This document shows positions 8,338-17,108 of a stretch of 34,457 bases of DNA, piece by piece (position 1 is the first letter of the stretch; every line of letters starts with the position of its first letter). Origin of the DNA: Oligoflexales bacterium (GTDB taxonomy: Bacteria; Myxococcota_A; UBA9042; DTJE01); the NCBI GenBank assembly GCA_012840965.1, contig DUVQ01000082.1, positions 1-34,457 on the forward strand, written 5' to 3'. The notes under the pieces are model-generated. The model made no database searches, had not been told where the DNA came from, and saw nothing but the letters and a program-made list of their open reading frames with translations. The translations under genes and the position numbers were made by a program.

Positions 8338-10257
8338 TTAAAAGAACGAATCATCAGTGCACTGGGAAGTCAACATGCTCCTGTAATAGGAGATCTCGTC
8401 GCGCCAGTACTCACCTTCAAAGGGCCAAACTTCGGTGTCATCACCGACAACGGCCACCTTACCACTGGTAACAACCTCAGCCTCTTCCTCAGATGCCTCG
8501 CCAACCATACGTTTGGTCTCTTCAGTCATCTGGTTGATGGCCATCATGTTGATGTCGACTTCAATCTCGGTTTGTTGAACCAGTGCTTCGTTAATGTCTG
8601 CATCGAGGGTGGTCAGGATCTGCTGAACCTTGATTCCACCTCGAACGATGCTTTCTTTCTTCAGCATCGCCAAACGAGCGAGCATTTCCTGTCCAAAACT
8701 GCCAAGGCGCCCTTGATTGGCTCTGAATTCACGGTCTTCCTTCTCGATCTGCCTAATGGTTCGATAAAGATTATAGAACTCAATGTTAGAAAGAACGGGA
8801 TAAACCAGCTTATCATCCAGCTTCATCGCACTAGGCTCGCCATTAACGGCCGCCACAAAGTTGTTGTAAAAGTCTTCCGGAGACTTTTGCGCGTTGATGA
8901 AGGCTCGAAGTGGTACCTGAGTACTGACAACGTCCCTTTCAAACATTTCAAGCGCCCTCTTGGCACGATCTGGATAGCACAAGTCACCGTAGGCGCGGGC
9001 CTCAAGAATCCACAGCTCTGGGAAGAAGGTTTCGGCAAAGTAAGGTGAGTGCAGGGTATGGAATGAACCCAAAGCCCTGGAATAGTCACCCTTCATCATG
9101 TAAGTCCAGGCCATTTCATAGAAAACAACGCCAGCCTTGGATGAACTTTGAGGGACCTTCTTGTAATAGAAGATGGCCGCGTCATAGTTACCAGCCTCAT
9201 AAGCTATACGAGCCAAAGCCATGTAGCCAAGATCGCGGATGACAGAGTCGCCCTTTTGCTGCTCAACGGCCACGATAGCACGCTGCAGTGACTCGACTGC
9301 AGACTTGTACATTTTGTAGCGAACCTGAATAAGCGCAGTCAGGTACCTAGCCTTTGGTCCGTCGGGCGCCGAATCCGGCACTGCGTCAAGGTGCTTTGTT
9401 GCCCTTTGGAAGTTATTGAAATCAAAGAAGTATTCTCCAAGAACATAGTTGTACTGATCCTGGAATTCGCTGCTAAACCCAACGGTCGAAAAATCAGGCA
9501 AACGCTCAAGATCCGGTGGATTGTAGATGATTTCAGCGCGAAGCTTTCGAAGGGCCAGGAAAGCCTCCTGGAAGAACGGCTTATCAGGTCCTTCAAGCAC
9601 CACGTCAACCAACATCTTGGCCGCACTTTGGTATAAGCCAGCGTTGGTAAGTGCAGCGGCAATGCCATAATTGGCGTTGTATGCTTCGACTGAGCCTGGC
9701 GGGTAGTTTCCATCACGAACGAAGTTCTGGAAAACTGTCAAAGATTCCACCCATTTCCCCTGCTCCGCAAGGGCAAGACCATCACGCAAAACCCCACGAG
9801 CGTAGGCGCTGCGTCTGGCTTCCTCGGCCTTTCTGGCCTCTTCAGCGCGACGACGCTCTTCTTCGGCCTTGGCCGCCGCTTCAGCAGCCAATTCCTCGGG
9901 GGTCTTCATCTTCTGCACTTCAACAACAGGCGCTGGGGCCGCAGTCGCACCACTGCTGCTCGTAGTGGCGGTGCTAGCAGTTGCGGCGGGGGCACCGTAA
10001 AGTTGCTGGGTACGCATCATGTGCTGAATAACACCATCGGGCACACCAACCTTCTTGAGCTCAAGGATGTCACCTATCTGAAGGCTAAAAACGGTGCGAT
10101 CCTTGTCAATCGCCTTCACGATGTCGGCCTCGGGAATCCCAAGACCAACCAGTGTGACGATCTCCTCAACCGTGATAGCGTGAGCCTGCGTGGTGATAGC
10201 CGTAGTCAGCCCGAAGGCGACTGCAAATATTAGCGCTGGCTTAAATATCTGGTTCAT
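8338..10257 (-). CDS. Periplasmic TPR protein resembling GltC
   Basis: 639 residues. The signal peptide ends at QAHA (about residue 27). Residues 28-90 form a small helical module ending in KKVGVPDGVIQHMM, a motif seen in several exported proteins. A Thr/Ser/Ala/Pro linker follows, then a charged Ala-Glu-Arg helix (about 120-155), then TPR-like repeats covering about 155-460 and an extra helical C-terminal region ending in CTDDSFF. GltC of M. xanthus is a periplasmic TPR protein of similar length encoded next to the barrels GltA/GltB. Here too the gene sits directly after a barrel gene, 73 bases away with a hairpin between them. GGTGG precedes the ATG. Assignment rests on architecture and order. 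Confidence 0.75.
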   Translation of the reverse strand: MNQIFKPALIFAVAFGLTTAITTQAHAITVEEIVTLVGLGIPEADIVKAIDKDRTVFSLQIGDILELKKVGVPDGVIQHMMRTQQLYGAPAATASTATTSSSGATAAPAPVVEVQKMKTPEELAAEAAAKAEEERRRAEEARKAEEARRSAYARGVLRDGLALAEQGKWVESLTVFQNFVRDGNYPPGSVEAYNANYGIAAALTNAGLYQSAAKMLVDVVLEGPDKPFFQEAFLALRKLRAEIIYNPPDLERLPDFSTVGFSSEFQDQYNYVLGEYFFDFNNFQRATKHLDAVPDSAPDGPKARYLTALIQVRYKMYKSAVESLQRAIVAVEQQKGDSVIRDLGYMALARIAYEAGNYDAAIFYYKKVPQSSSKAGVVFYEMAWTYMMKGDYSRALGSFHTLHSPYFAETFFPELWILEARAYGDLCYPDRAKRALEMFERDVVSTQVPLRAFINAQKSPEDFYNNFVAAVNGEPSAMKLDDKLVYPVLSNIEFYNLYRTIRQIEKEDREFRANQGRLGSFGQEMLARLAMLKKESIVRGGIKVQQILTTLDADINEALVQQTEIEVDINMMAINQMTEETKRMVGEASEEEAEVVTSGKVAVVGDDTEVWPFEGEYWRDEISYYRSMLTSQCTDDSFF

Positions 10258-10292
10258 TATTCCACCATCCCGTCTAGGAACTCAAACCGTCA

Positions 10293-10309
10293 TCCCGAGA
10301 AACTCGGGA
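10293..10309. promoter_or_regulatory. Intercistronic hairpin between barrel and GltC-like genes
   Basis: A perfect 7-base inverted repeat (TCCCGAG/CTCGGGA) with a three-base loop lies in the 73-base gap. There is no T-run after it on the minus strand, so it is not a classic terminator; it may protect the 3' end of an upstream processed mRNA or be a short dispersed palindrome. Confidence 0.55.
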
Positions 10310-10330
10310 CGCAGGTAATGCGCCAGAAAA

Positions 10331-11101
10331 CTACTTAGGCGCTGGCGTGAAATACCCCAATCCCAGGGTGATTTCCGCAAGGGAGCGAACACCGTTGCTC
10401 CACTCTGACTGCCCTCTGTCTGGCAGCGCTGGGAAAATGTAATGACGATAGTCAAGGCGTAACGCCAGATAATCAGTCAAAAACAGGTGGAACCCAAGGC
10501 CCAGATTAGCCATCAGGTTAAAGGGAACCGCGTCTCCATAGGACTTCCTGGTTACCCATTTACCATCCTGCTCTTTTTGTGACCCAAGGATACCCAGGCC
10601 CACCAGCAGACCAATATCAAAGCTGGTCAGCTTGGTGGTGAACAAGGACACCTTTCCGTGGACAGGAGCCCAATAAACATTTAAGCCTGCGTACCACTGT
10701 ACCCTTTCAGGCAATTGGACCCCTTGAATAGCACCACCCGAGAACTCCAGCAGATCCTTGCGGAGGCTGCTCGAAGAGGATGGCACATAGGCGCCAGCCA
10801 CTTCCAGGGCGACACTTTCCAGGAAAAAGTAATCGTACCTTAGGCCTACTGGAAAGTAGTTGAAAAAGGAGTCGTTGGGAATCATCCCCAACAAGATTCC
10901 TATCTCGTGACGATTGGCCTTTTCGTACACGCGCTTCTGAATGACCTTCAGGTCCCTCTCTTTACCCCAGACTTTGTCGAATTTCTGGTCCAGGACCGTT
11001 TGTTCATTCTCCTGTCCCATTGCCATTGGAACCGCGGCAAACAAGACAACGAAGCTGACCATGGCCCGTAGCGCCCACCTACCATTCATGACTACCCTCA
11101 T
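10331..11101 (-). CDS. Outer-membrane beta-barrel protein, GltA/GltB-like
   Basis: The 256-residue product has a signal peptide (MRVVMNGRWALRAMVSFVVL..., cleavage after AMG near residue 29) and then alternating amphipathic strands with aromatic residues: GILLGMIPND, FPVGLRYDYFFLESVALEVAGAY, VQWYAGLNVYWAP, LMANLGLGFHLFLTDYLALRLDYRHYIF, and a last strand LAEITLGLGYF. This fits the outer-membrane barrel family described for myxobacteria, which includes the gliding proteins GltA and GltB. The ATG at 11101 is preferred for its AGAGG eight bases upstream; an ATG at 11089 is possible. It follows the VWA lipoprotein gene by 92 bases in the same direction. In M. xanthus the barrels help hold the adhesin CglB at the surface. 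Confidence 0.8.
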   Translation of the reverse strand: MRVVMNGRWALRAMVSFVVLFAAVPMAMGQENEQTVLDQKFDKVWGKERDLKVIQKRVYEKANRHEIGILLGMIPNDSFFNYFPVGLRYDYFFLESVALEVAGAYVPSSSSSLRKDLLEFSGGAIQGVQLPERVQWYAGLNVYWAPVHGKVSLFTTKLTSFDIGLLVGLGILGSQKEQDGKWVTRKSYGDAVPFNLMANLGLGFHLFLTDYLALRLDYRHYIFPALPDRGQSEWSNGVRSLAEITLGLGYFTPAPK

Positions 11102-11193
11102 TGCTTCAACCTCTTCAAACGGCATTTACGCCGATAAAGCCACATTTCAAAAGCCGGGACAAACCGTCTGGCTTTCCCGATACCGACAAACCA

Positions 11194-13545
11194 TTAAGGA
11201 CAGGTAGTGCCGTCGACGCATTCTCCGCTGCAGCACACCTTCTGATCACCGCACTCAGTACCATCATCCTGCCCCTCGCAGGGGTTAGCTGCTGGGCACT
11301 CGGTGGTGTTGTCAAGACATGTTTCATTACAGCAGACGCCATTGTCGCCACAGGGTTCGTTGTCTGCAGCCCCTTCACACGAGTCGCAGCTGCTTCGGCG
11401 GACACACTTCTCCTGACAGCAGACACCGCCTTCACATTCGGTGTTGTCTGGCTGACCTACGCAAGCCGCATTGGGGTCTTCTTCGCAGGTGTCCCCACGG
11501 ACACACAGTTCATTACAGCAAACACCGTCATAACATGGGGTGTTATCAGGCTGACCTACACAGGCTTCATTGGGGTCATCTGCGCAGCTGCTTCGGCGAA
11601 CACACATCTCATCACAGCAGACACCGCCTTCACATGGGGTGTCGTCTGGCTTGCCCTCGCAAGGATCCCCTGAACCACCGGTACAGTTGGATGCACCAGC
11701 CTTGCATTCACCTTCACAACATACACCACCAGTACAAGCCGTAGCGTCCGCCTTGTTGGTCACGTTGCAAAGTTCATCCCGAGTCTGGCACTCGTTCACT
11801 TCAACGCAGCTGCCCCAACAGCAAACGCCTGCATCGTCACAAGCGCTGTCGTCGGCCTTCCAGCTAGAGGCACATACCCCATCTGCAACCCTACAGGCTT
11901 TTTGTGAACAATCTGGGTCTGCCAGTGGATACCAATCACACGAATCACCACTGATACAGGGGACCCAAATAGAACCGCGAGTGTCGTAGTTGGGAACTGG
12001 GGTGGTCCCGACGTGGCCAATCCTCAAAGGCAGAGGATAGCTTTGCAGGACCCTAGTTTCGTTAAGTTCGACAGTGCCGGCAAGGGCTAGATTGGCGCCC
12101 AGAGGCAGCTGGCCTCTGTTTTCCAAATCGGCGTAATCAACCGCAACAGTCCATGTTCCACCCATCGACCCACGCCATCTCTCAACCGCATTGTTAATGG
12201 CAGTACGAAGCCCATCTGGGTTTGTGTTGTTGTTGGAGATGTCTCTTCCGTTTACAAACAAGTAGTGTCCACCAGTCAGACACGCGATTTCCTGCTGTCT
12301 GACGTCTCGTTCGGGATGGGCCACTGACTGCAGCTGTATAAAGCTGACGTGTACCGGCAACTCTTCCATGGGCAGGTAATTGCCGCTGGGGTCTTTGATA
12401 TCAGCCAGCACAGTATTTAAGAAGTCGTCGTAGCTCACAGTCGAGCATGATGGCTGTTCCACTTTTGAATATGTTTTAGTAGCACTTCTATAGAGCCGAT
12501 AGCTGGGTTTATAATCGGGAGAGTCTGGATGACAGGTATCCGGGCTGTCAGTAATGACCAAGATGTGTCTGACATCAGCTCTGCCCTTTTCCTTCATGAA
12601 ATTGTAGACGTCTTGGACAGCCGACCACAGGGGAGTTCGTCCTGCGGGGTTGATCTGGAGGTCAGTATAAGCATTGGAATTTACAAAGATATCACGGTCA
12701 GTACCGTAACAATCCTGACGTCGTTCATCTTCGGTGCCATCAGGCATGAGGTCACAAACTATCTTAGCCGTTAAACCGAGTTGCTCGGAGAACTGGAATA
12801 CTCCGGCCAAAACGTTTTTATTCAACTGACCAAACAGCGCTTTGACAGCCAAGGAACTCTGGCTTTCAGGGTCGGTACCAAGTGGGCTGAAATTTGATGG
12901 CCATGGGCCCAGCGATCCAGGCTTAACTTCGGCCAATCCTTCAGCATCAATAAAGCCCTTGATGGAGCCAGACTGGTCAAACATAACGGCAACCGCCATT
13001 GCATCCTTGTCTGATACAGGACGACGAAAGCCACCACCAAAGTACCCTGCAAACTCAACCTGATTTGCCTGGGCATTGGATGGACCAGTTTTGTTGCCTT
13101 GGCATTTCGGATCAGCGCTGGTCAGGTCCGCGTCTGGATATGGCTCAACACAGTCGATGTTAACTTTGAAATCGGCACTGGTAAGGTCCAAAACTTCGCG
13201 GACAGAGCTTTCGCCGGCGCTCTTCTTCACCAAGTCACCAGGCTTCATGGAAGAATCAAAGTCTTTATCCTGCGAGGTGGTGCCACTCTTTTCGGTTCCA
13301 ACAAGGTTTACCGAAAACATTAGCGCGTTAGCTTTCCTGCTGTCCGTTGGGCCACACTGACGAGTGTATTTGCCCTCGGCATCACGATGCGCTGGAAAGA
13401 CAGAGACGAATTCCATCTGCTTAAACTGGAACGTACTAAGTACAGCTACCCAGCGGTAATTGCACGCTCCAAAGACAAGAAGCGCCAACAGACCTGTAAA
13501 AATTATCAATTGTCTTGGACGCTTTCCAAGGGGAGATCGCATCAT
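11194..13545 (-). CDS. VWA-domain surface lipoprotein with Cys-rich repeats (CglB-like adhesin candidate)
   Basis: 783 residues. The signal peptide ends in LLVFGAC (Cys28), a slightly unusual lipobox with Phe at -3. Residues about 180-470 form a von Willebrand A domain with an intact metal-ion adhesion site: DQSGS at 190-194, Thr304 in GRTPLW, and Asp333 in LVITDSPDT. A linker domain follows, then from about residue 550 a Cys-rich region, with 33-residue six-Cys repeats (pattern CxGxPDxTxC...GVCCxExC) from residue 628. CglB, the gliding adhesin of M. xanthus, is also a lipidated VWA protein; the long repeat stalk is an addition. The ATG is chosen because GAAGGAG lies upstream at correct spacing. 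It heads the Glt-like gene run and has its own candidate promoter. Confidence 0.85.
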   Translation of the reverse strand: MMRSPLGKRPRQLIIFTGLLALLVFGACNYRWVAVLSTFQFKQMEFVSVFPAHRDAEGKYTRQCGPTDSRKANALMFSVNLVGTEKSGTTSQDKDFDSSMKPGDLVKKSAGESSVREVLDLTSADFKVNIDCVEPYPDADLTSADPKCQGNKTGPSNAQANQVEFAGYFGGGFRRPVSDKDAMAVAVMFDQSGSIKGFIDAEGLAEVKPGSLGPWPSNFSPLGTDPESQSSLAVKALFGQLNKNVLAGVFQFSEQLGLTAKIVCDLMPDGTEDERRQDCYGTDRDIFVNSNAYTDLQINPAGRTPLWSAVQDVYNFMKEKGRADVRHILVITDSPDTCHPDSPDYKPSYRLYRSATKTYSKVEQPSCSTVSYDDFLNTVLADIKDPSGNYLPMEELPVHVSFIQLQSVAHPERDVRQQEIACLTGGHYLFVNGRDISNNNTNPDGLRTAINNAVERWRGSMGGTWTVAVDYADLENRGQLPLGANLALAGTVELNETRVLQSYPLPLRIGHVGTTPVPNYDTRGSIWVPCISGDSCDWYPLADPDCSQKACRVADGVCASSWKADDSACDDAGVCCWGSCVEVNECQTRDELCNVTNKADATACTGGVCCEGECKAGASNCTGGSGDPCEGKPDDTPCEGGVCCDEMCVRRSSCADDPNEACVGQPDNTPCYDGVCCNELCVRGDTCEEDPNAACVGQPDNTECEGGVCCQEKCVRRSSCDSCEGAADNEPCGDNGVCCNETCLDNTTECPAANPCEGQDDGTECGDQKVCCSGECVDGTTCP
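11386..11664. repeat. 99-base repeats encoding six-Cys modules
   Basis: Two full units and one partial unit of 99 bases (33 codons) lie in tandem within the VWA lipoprotein gene. They encode near-copies of C-x-G-x-P-D-x-T-x-C-x-x-G-V-C-C-x-E-x-C-V-R-x-x-(S/T)-C. More diverged units lie on both sides, including the last 63 codons of the gene. The similarity at DNA level suggests fairly recent duplication. Confidence 0.85.
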
Positions 13546-13607
13546 GGGACCCACTCCTTCATAAAACCTGCCTGGGCGGTGCAAGCACCTAGCCCGTCGG
13601 GCGGTAG

Positions 13608-13635
13608 TTTATACAGGCTTTGAGGCAAATAGCAA
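13608..13635 (-). promoter_or_regulatory. Candidate promoter of the VWA/Glt-like operon
   Basis: Read on the minus strand, TTGCTA (13630-13635) and TATAAA (13608-13613) are separated by 16 bases, a fair sigma-70 match. The predicted leader of about 60 bases contains two small inverted repeats (GCCCG/CGGGC and GGTGC/GCACC) before the GAAGGAG ribosome site. This 157-base gap (13546-13702) is the only sizable break in the co-directional run from 22834 to 3255. Confidence 0.45.
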
Positions 13636-13702
13636 CCTAAATAAAAAAGGTTTTTTAAGTTTAAGAAGATTAAAAGCCTATTCAAATTGCTTTATTTTGT
13701 GG

Positions 13703-15814
13703 TCAATAAGAAGTTGAAACTACCTCAACCTTATCGGCATCTATCTCAAAAAGCAGCCCATTTCCAGTATCGACGCCATAAATTGTGGTACCAAATACAG
13801 CTAGGTCACCTGATGAAAGGCCGGTTAAAGATTGACCCTTCGATACAAAACCGGAAACGACTTGGAATTTTAGTTGGGTGTCTCTGGCGGTTGGAACTGT
13901 CTCTGGCAGGAAATCTCGCCCAGCGCGGCAACCAGGAACAATCCTGAACTTGAAAATCGGATTTTCAAACAAAGCTGCATTCCAGACATCAATGTCGAAT
14001 TGTGGGTCCGCCTCGCGAATTGGACATGATGAAACTCGGCCACCAAGTTCTTTCGGGTATGGTTCGTATGCCCTGGAGTTAAACAAGGGGTTTACGTTGG
14101 CTGCATCAACGCAAGCGTCGCCTTCGGAAACCCTGGGATGCAGAAAGCCACTTTTAGAACCAACGACAGACCAACCTAGGGCTACTCGCACCTCAAACAG
14201 GACGGGGCCTTCAAAGCAGCCTGGCTCTGGTAGGGGCACTGATAAGTAAGCTGGTTCAAGTGTCAGGCGTGTCTTTTCAACTTTGGCAATGCGATATTCC
14301 AGGAATTCACCTTTGACCAAGCCACAATCAACCGGAAGATTAGGGGTAAGAACCACTATGTCGCCGATGCCAATCGAAGATGAATCGGAGTCTAAAACCC
14401 CTAACGCACAAAAATCGGCGTCTTCGTCAACCAATTGAACAACACCTGCATCTGGGTTATCAAACTCTAGGGTTCCAACGCGCCTAGTCCCGGGGATTAC
14501 TCCTTCATTGGTCACAACCCATGTTTCATTAAGCATTTCCTTGGGTTCTGAGACAAACTCAATGCCGTAATAGCTCTTTTTTTCGTCGCTTAAGACTTTA
14601 ATCTCCGCTAAACCAAAGGACGGAAGGTCAGATCTATTAAGGTAGGCAGATGAAAACCATTCGCCGTTGTATCTGGTGCTGATACTTGAAGCGGCGCTGG
14701 TCCCCTGCTCTTCGGCGGGTTCCAAAACGTGGGTGACAAGAAATTCTTCAGTGGGTTCAACCACAATTCTGACAAATGTGCCGTTTTCCATGGTGGCTAT
14801 TGCCCTTAAGCTTTCTTCGATGGTGACGAAAACAACTGCAACAGCCGGAGAACTTAACAGGATGTCTTTAAATCCAAGCTCTTCGAGATATTTGTTTCCA
14901 ACCCCATCCTCGCCAGTAGCATTTACATCAAGGCGCTCAAGGTCGCCATCGAAAACGGCAATTGCTCCGGGCTCACCAAGTGGCAGGTAAACGATACTTC
15001 CATCAGGGGAAATCGCGGGGCGTCCCCTAAGTCTGGAGACTGTGCGTTCGCCTTCAAAATCATAGGCTTTTCCTGTCAATCTGCCAGCATCACCAATTGC
15101 GACTGAGTCGACCGTGGTGCCAGCCAGATCTACCTTGGATAAAATGTCCCCGAAGATAGCATCTGAATCGGTGCCAATTGAGGTCACATAGGCGCTAAGG
15201 CCATCCTTGGAGGTTTCCATTTTTAGGGCGATTCCAGGGATATCCCAAGTGTCGACGCCTTCTAGGTCTACATCACCGAGATCGGCCACTGGTAACGCCC
15301 AAATCTTTGAATGCGCACCGCATGTTCCAAGAACGAGGACGACAGGGGCGTCTGCCACTTTACCAAGTGCAAGGTCCTTGACATCACAAGTCAAAGGCTG
15401 CCTTATGAAATCCCAAGATTTGCCAAGATTGGAAAGCGGCAAAACCGCAAGTGATGGTCCCTTTGAGACGTCATCTACGGTAAGAAGCGAATAAACATTT
15501 TGCAGGTCCGCCCTGATGGCGATAGGGGCCCCTCCAACTGGAACCGTGTTAAACCCAGGCACGAAGGAGTCCGAGTCATAGTGCAGCTTGGTAGTTATGT
15601 CCAAAATGGACAGCCCCCTGCTACCTGCATCCAAGATCCAAGCGGTTTTAATGCCAGACTTGCTTACGCAGTCCTCTTGATTCAACTGGTTTCCTGAATC
15701 ATCTGCGCAAGTTACGACCATTCCTACTGGCAACTTGATTAGCCTAGTTTCATAGTCAATCTTGTCCGAGCAGGCCGATATAAAAAGCAGTAAAAGCAAA
15801 GCTACTACACGCAT
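13703..15814 (-). CDS. Large lipoprotein, probable beta-propeller
   Basis: 703 residues with a good lipobox (LLLLLFISAC, Cys15). The first 350 residues contain repeated strand-turn segments of the kind seen in WD/YVTN propellers (TAWILDAGSRGLSILDITTK, RPAISPDGSIVYLPLGEPGAIAVFDGDL). The second half holds another beta-rich region with several cysteines. I do not recognise a specific family. It starts one base after the stop of the preceding propeller lipoprotein gene, so the two are almost certainly co-translated and may act together at the outer membrane. A role in the neighbouring surface complex is possible but rests only on proximity. Confidence 0.7.
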   Translation of the reverse strand: MRVVALLLLLFISACSDKIDYETRLIKLPVGMVVTCADDSGNQLNQEDCVSKSGIKTAWILDAGSRGLSILDITTKLHYDSDSFVPGFNTVPVGGAPIAIRADLQNVYSLLTVDDVSKGPSLAVLPLSNLGKSWDFIRQPLTCDVKDLALGKVADAPVVLVLGTCGAHSKIWALPVADLGDVDLEGVDTWDIPGIALKMETSKDGLSAYVTSIGTDSDAIFGDILSKVDLAGTTVDSVAIGDAGRLTGKAYDFEGERTVSRLRGRPAISPDGSIVYLPLGEPGAIAVFDGDLERLDVNATGEDGVGNKYLEELGFKDILLSSPAVAVVFVTIEESLRAIATMENGTFVRIVVEPTEEFLVTHVLEPAEEQGTSAASSISTRYNGEWFSSAYLNRSDLPSFGLAEIKVLSDEKKSYYGIEFVSEPKEMLNETWVVTNEGVIPGTRRVGTLEFDNPDAGVVQLVDEDADFCALGVLDSDSSSIGIGDIVVLTPNLPVDCGLVKGEFLEYRIAKVEKTRLTLEPAYLSVPLPEPGCFEGPVLFEVRVALGWSVVGSKSGFLHPRVSEGDACVDAANVNPLFNSRAYEPYPKELGGRVSSCPIREADPQFDIDVWNAALFENPIFKFRIVPGCRAGRDFLPETVPTARDTQLKFQVVSGFVSKGQSLTGLSSGDLAVFGTTIYGVDTGNGLLFEIDADKVEVVSTSY

Positions 15815-15815
15815 T

Positions 15816-17084
15816 TTACTTTAACCTCTCGATTTCCTGGTGCCAATTCTCACTGGTGGGGTCCAAATCGACAACACTTACGGTACCCTCTTCAAAATTG
15901 GCAACCCAGGCCATATCACCAGCAATTGCAAGCCCATATGGACCACCACCGATTGGAATCCTGTCGACAAGGAGCATGGAAACAGGGTCAACGGCATACA
16001 AAGCATCTGAAGTAAACTCGGTAACGTACACAAGTTCCCTACCTGGCTCTGGGGCGTAAGTGGCGACATAACCAACCTTGCCATAAAGCGGCACCAAGGC
16101 TCTTGGTACTGGACGACCATCTTGGCCAAAATACAGTATTGCCAATGATGACGGCGAGTTAAACGCACAGTATAGCGCCGTACCATCCAAAGAAAGGGTC
16201 ATTCCACGGAAATAATCGCCTGTTGAACTTACCTGATCCCAGCGAACAGGCTCGTCAACCACCACATCGACCGTGCCGTCTGAATTAAAGGTGACGTTGA
16301 CGATGTGTATTACCGCCTGTATGCGATTGCTGACAATCAGTACGCGGTTTCGCGGGGTAACTTGACGTTCGATAATCGAATGGATACCTGGAGCAAGGGT
16401 TGCTCCTTTGCGAAAGACCGGGGTTCCATCGGAGTCTAATGTGAAGATTAGAAGGGCGCCATCAAGCAAGCTGCCAAGGTAAAGGGGATTTATCTGAGCG
16501 CTGTCGTCATCTTGGCCAGGCAAGGGGGCCCCAATGGCGATGGCATAAGGGTCGCCAGCATCTGGGGTGTCTTCTTGCAAATCCTCGGGCACGCTATCCT
16601 TCATCAAAGAGGTGACCTCTAGGCGACGGCTATCGTCGCAGATTGCCAAGCCCTTGTTTTCGGATTCAGAACAAGCAAAGGCAATGCCTTCATCGGTTCG
16701 AACAAGGTCCAGATGAATCAATTCATCATCGTCTCGGATCGCGATGTAGGCCTTTGTGGAAACCCCGTCCGCGTCGGTCAGCAAGGCCATTTCCCCGGCA
16801 AAGCTTCCAACTTCAACGGCACCGGCAGACACCACCTTCTTGGTCGAAACTTCGATTGGGACGATGGTGCCACCGGAATTACTGCCGTCAAAATTGGTTG
16901 AGACCACATACACCCAGTCACCGGACGAGTCAGCCACGACGGTGCTGGGATATGTGAACTTTGCAGGGTCAGGCCTGGGGGCCCTTGTGATGTTGTCACA
17001 TCCTGAAGATGAAACCAGCGTCGCAATCCCCAGGACACAAACCAAAACCAATCCCTGGACGCCAAGGAAAGTGCGGTTCAACAT
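15816..17084 (-). CDS. YVTN-type beta-propeller lipoprotein
   Basis: 422 residues. A hydrophobic leader ends in LVSSSGC (Cys29), a lipobox with Ser in place of the usual Leu at -3. The rest consists of propeller-like repeats: YPSTVVADSSGDWVYVVS, GMTLSLDGTALYCAFNSPSSLAILYF, LVYVTEFTSDALYAVDPVSMLLVDRIPIGG and PYGLAIAGDMAWVANFEEGTVSVVDLD, the last being a textbook YVTN unit. GTG at 17087 and ATG at 17084 are adjacent possible starts, both behind AAGGGGG. The gene begins about 22 bases after the ppdK stop on the same strand without a visible terminator, so it may be read from the glyQ-glyS-ppdK transcript. Ligand and partner unknown. Confidence 0.75.
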   Translation of the reverse strand: MLNRTFLGVQGLVLVCVLGIATLVSSSGCDNITRAPRPDPAKFTYPSTVVADSSGDWVYVVSTNFDGSNSGGTIVPIEVSTKKVVSAGAVEVGSFAGEMALLTDADGVSTKAYIAIRDDDELIHLDLVRTDEGIAFACSESENKGLAICDDSRRLEVTSLMKDSVPEDLQEDTPDAGDPYAIAIGAPLPGQDDDSAQINPLYLGSLLDGALLIFTLDSDGTPVFRKGATLAPGIHSIIERQVTPRNRVLIVSNRIQAVIHIVNVTFNSDGTVDVVVDEPVRWDQVSSTGDYFRGMTLSLDGTALYCAFNSPSSLAILYFGQDGRPVPRALVPLYGKVGYVATYAPEPGRELVYVTEFTSDALYAVDPVSMLLVDRIPIGGGPYGLAIAGDMAWVANFEEGTVSVVDLDPTSENWHQEIERLK

Positions 17085-17108
17085 CACTAGCAGGCCCCCT
17101 TTTGCCTT

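Noticed and set aside
11101-11673. 190-codon plus-strand frame resembling a membrane protein
   Set aside because: Antisense of the Cys-rich repeats; its apparent Thr/Ala/Val hydrophobicity arises from complementing Cys, Gly and Asp codons.
13624-13702. Terminator-like AT-rich stretch after the 703-residue lipoprotein gene
   Set aside because: Only a four-pair stem precedes the T-run and it is oriented for the plus strand, where no gene ends.
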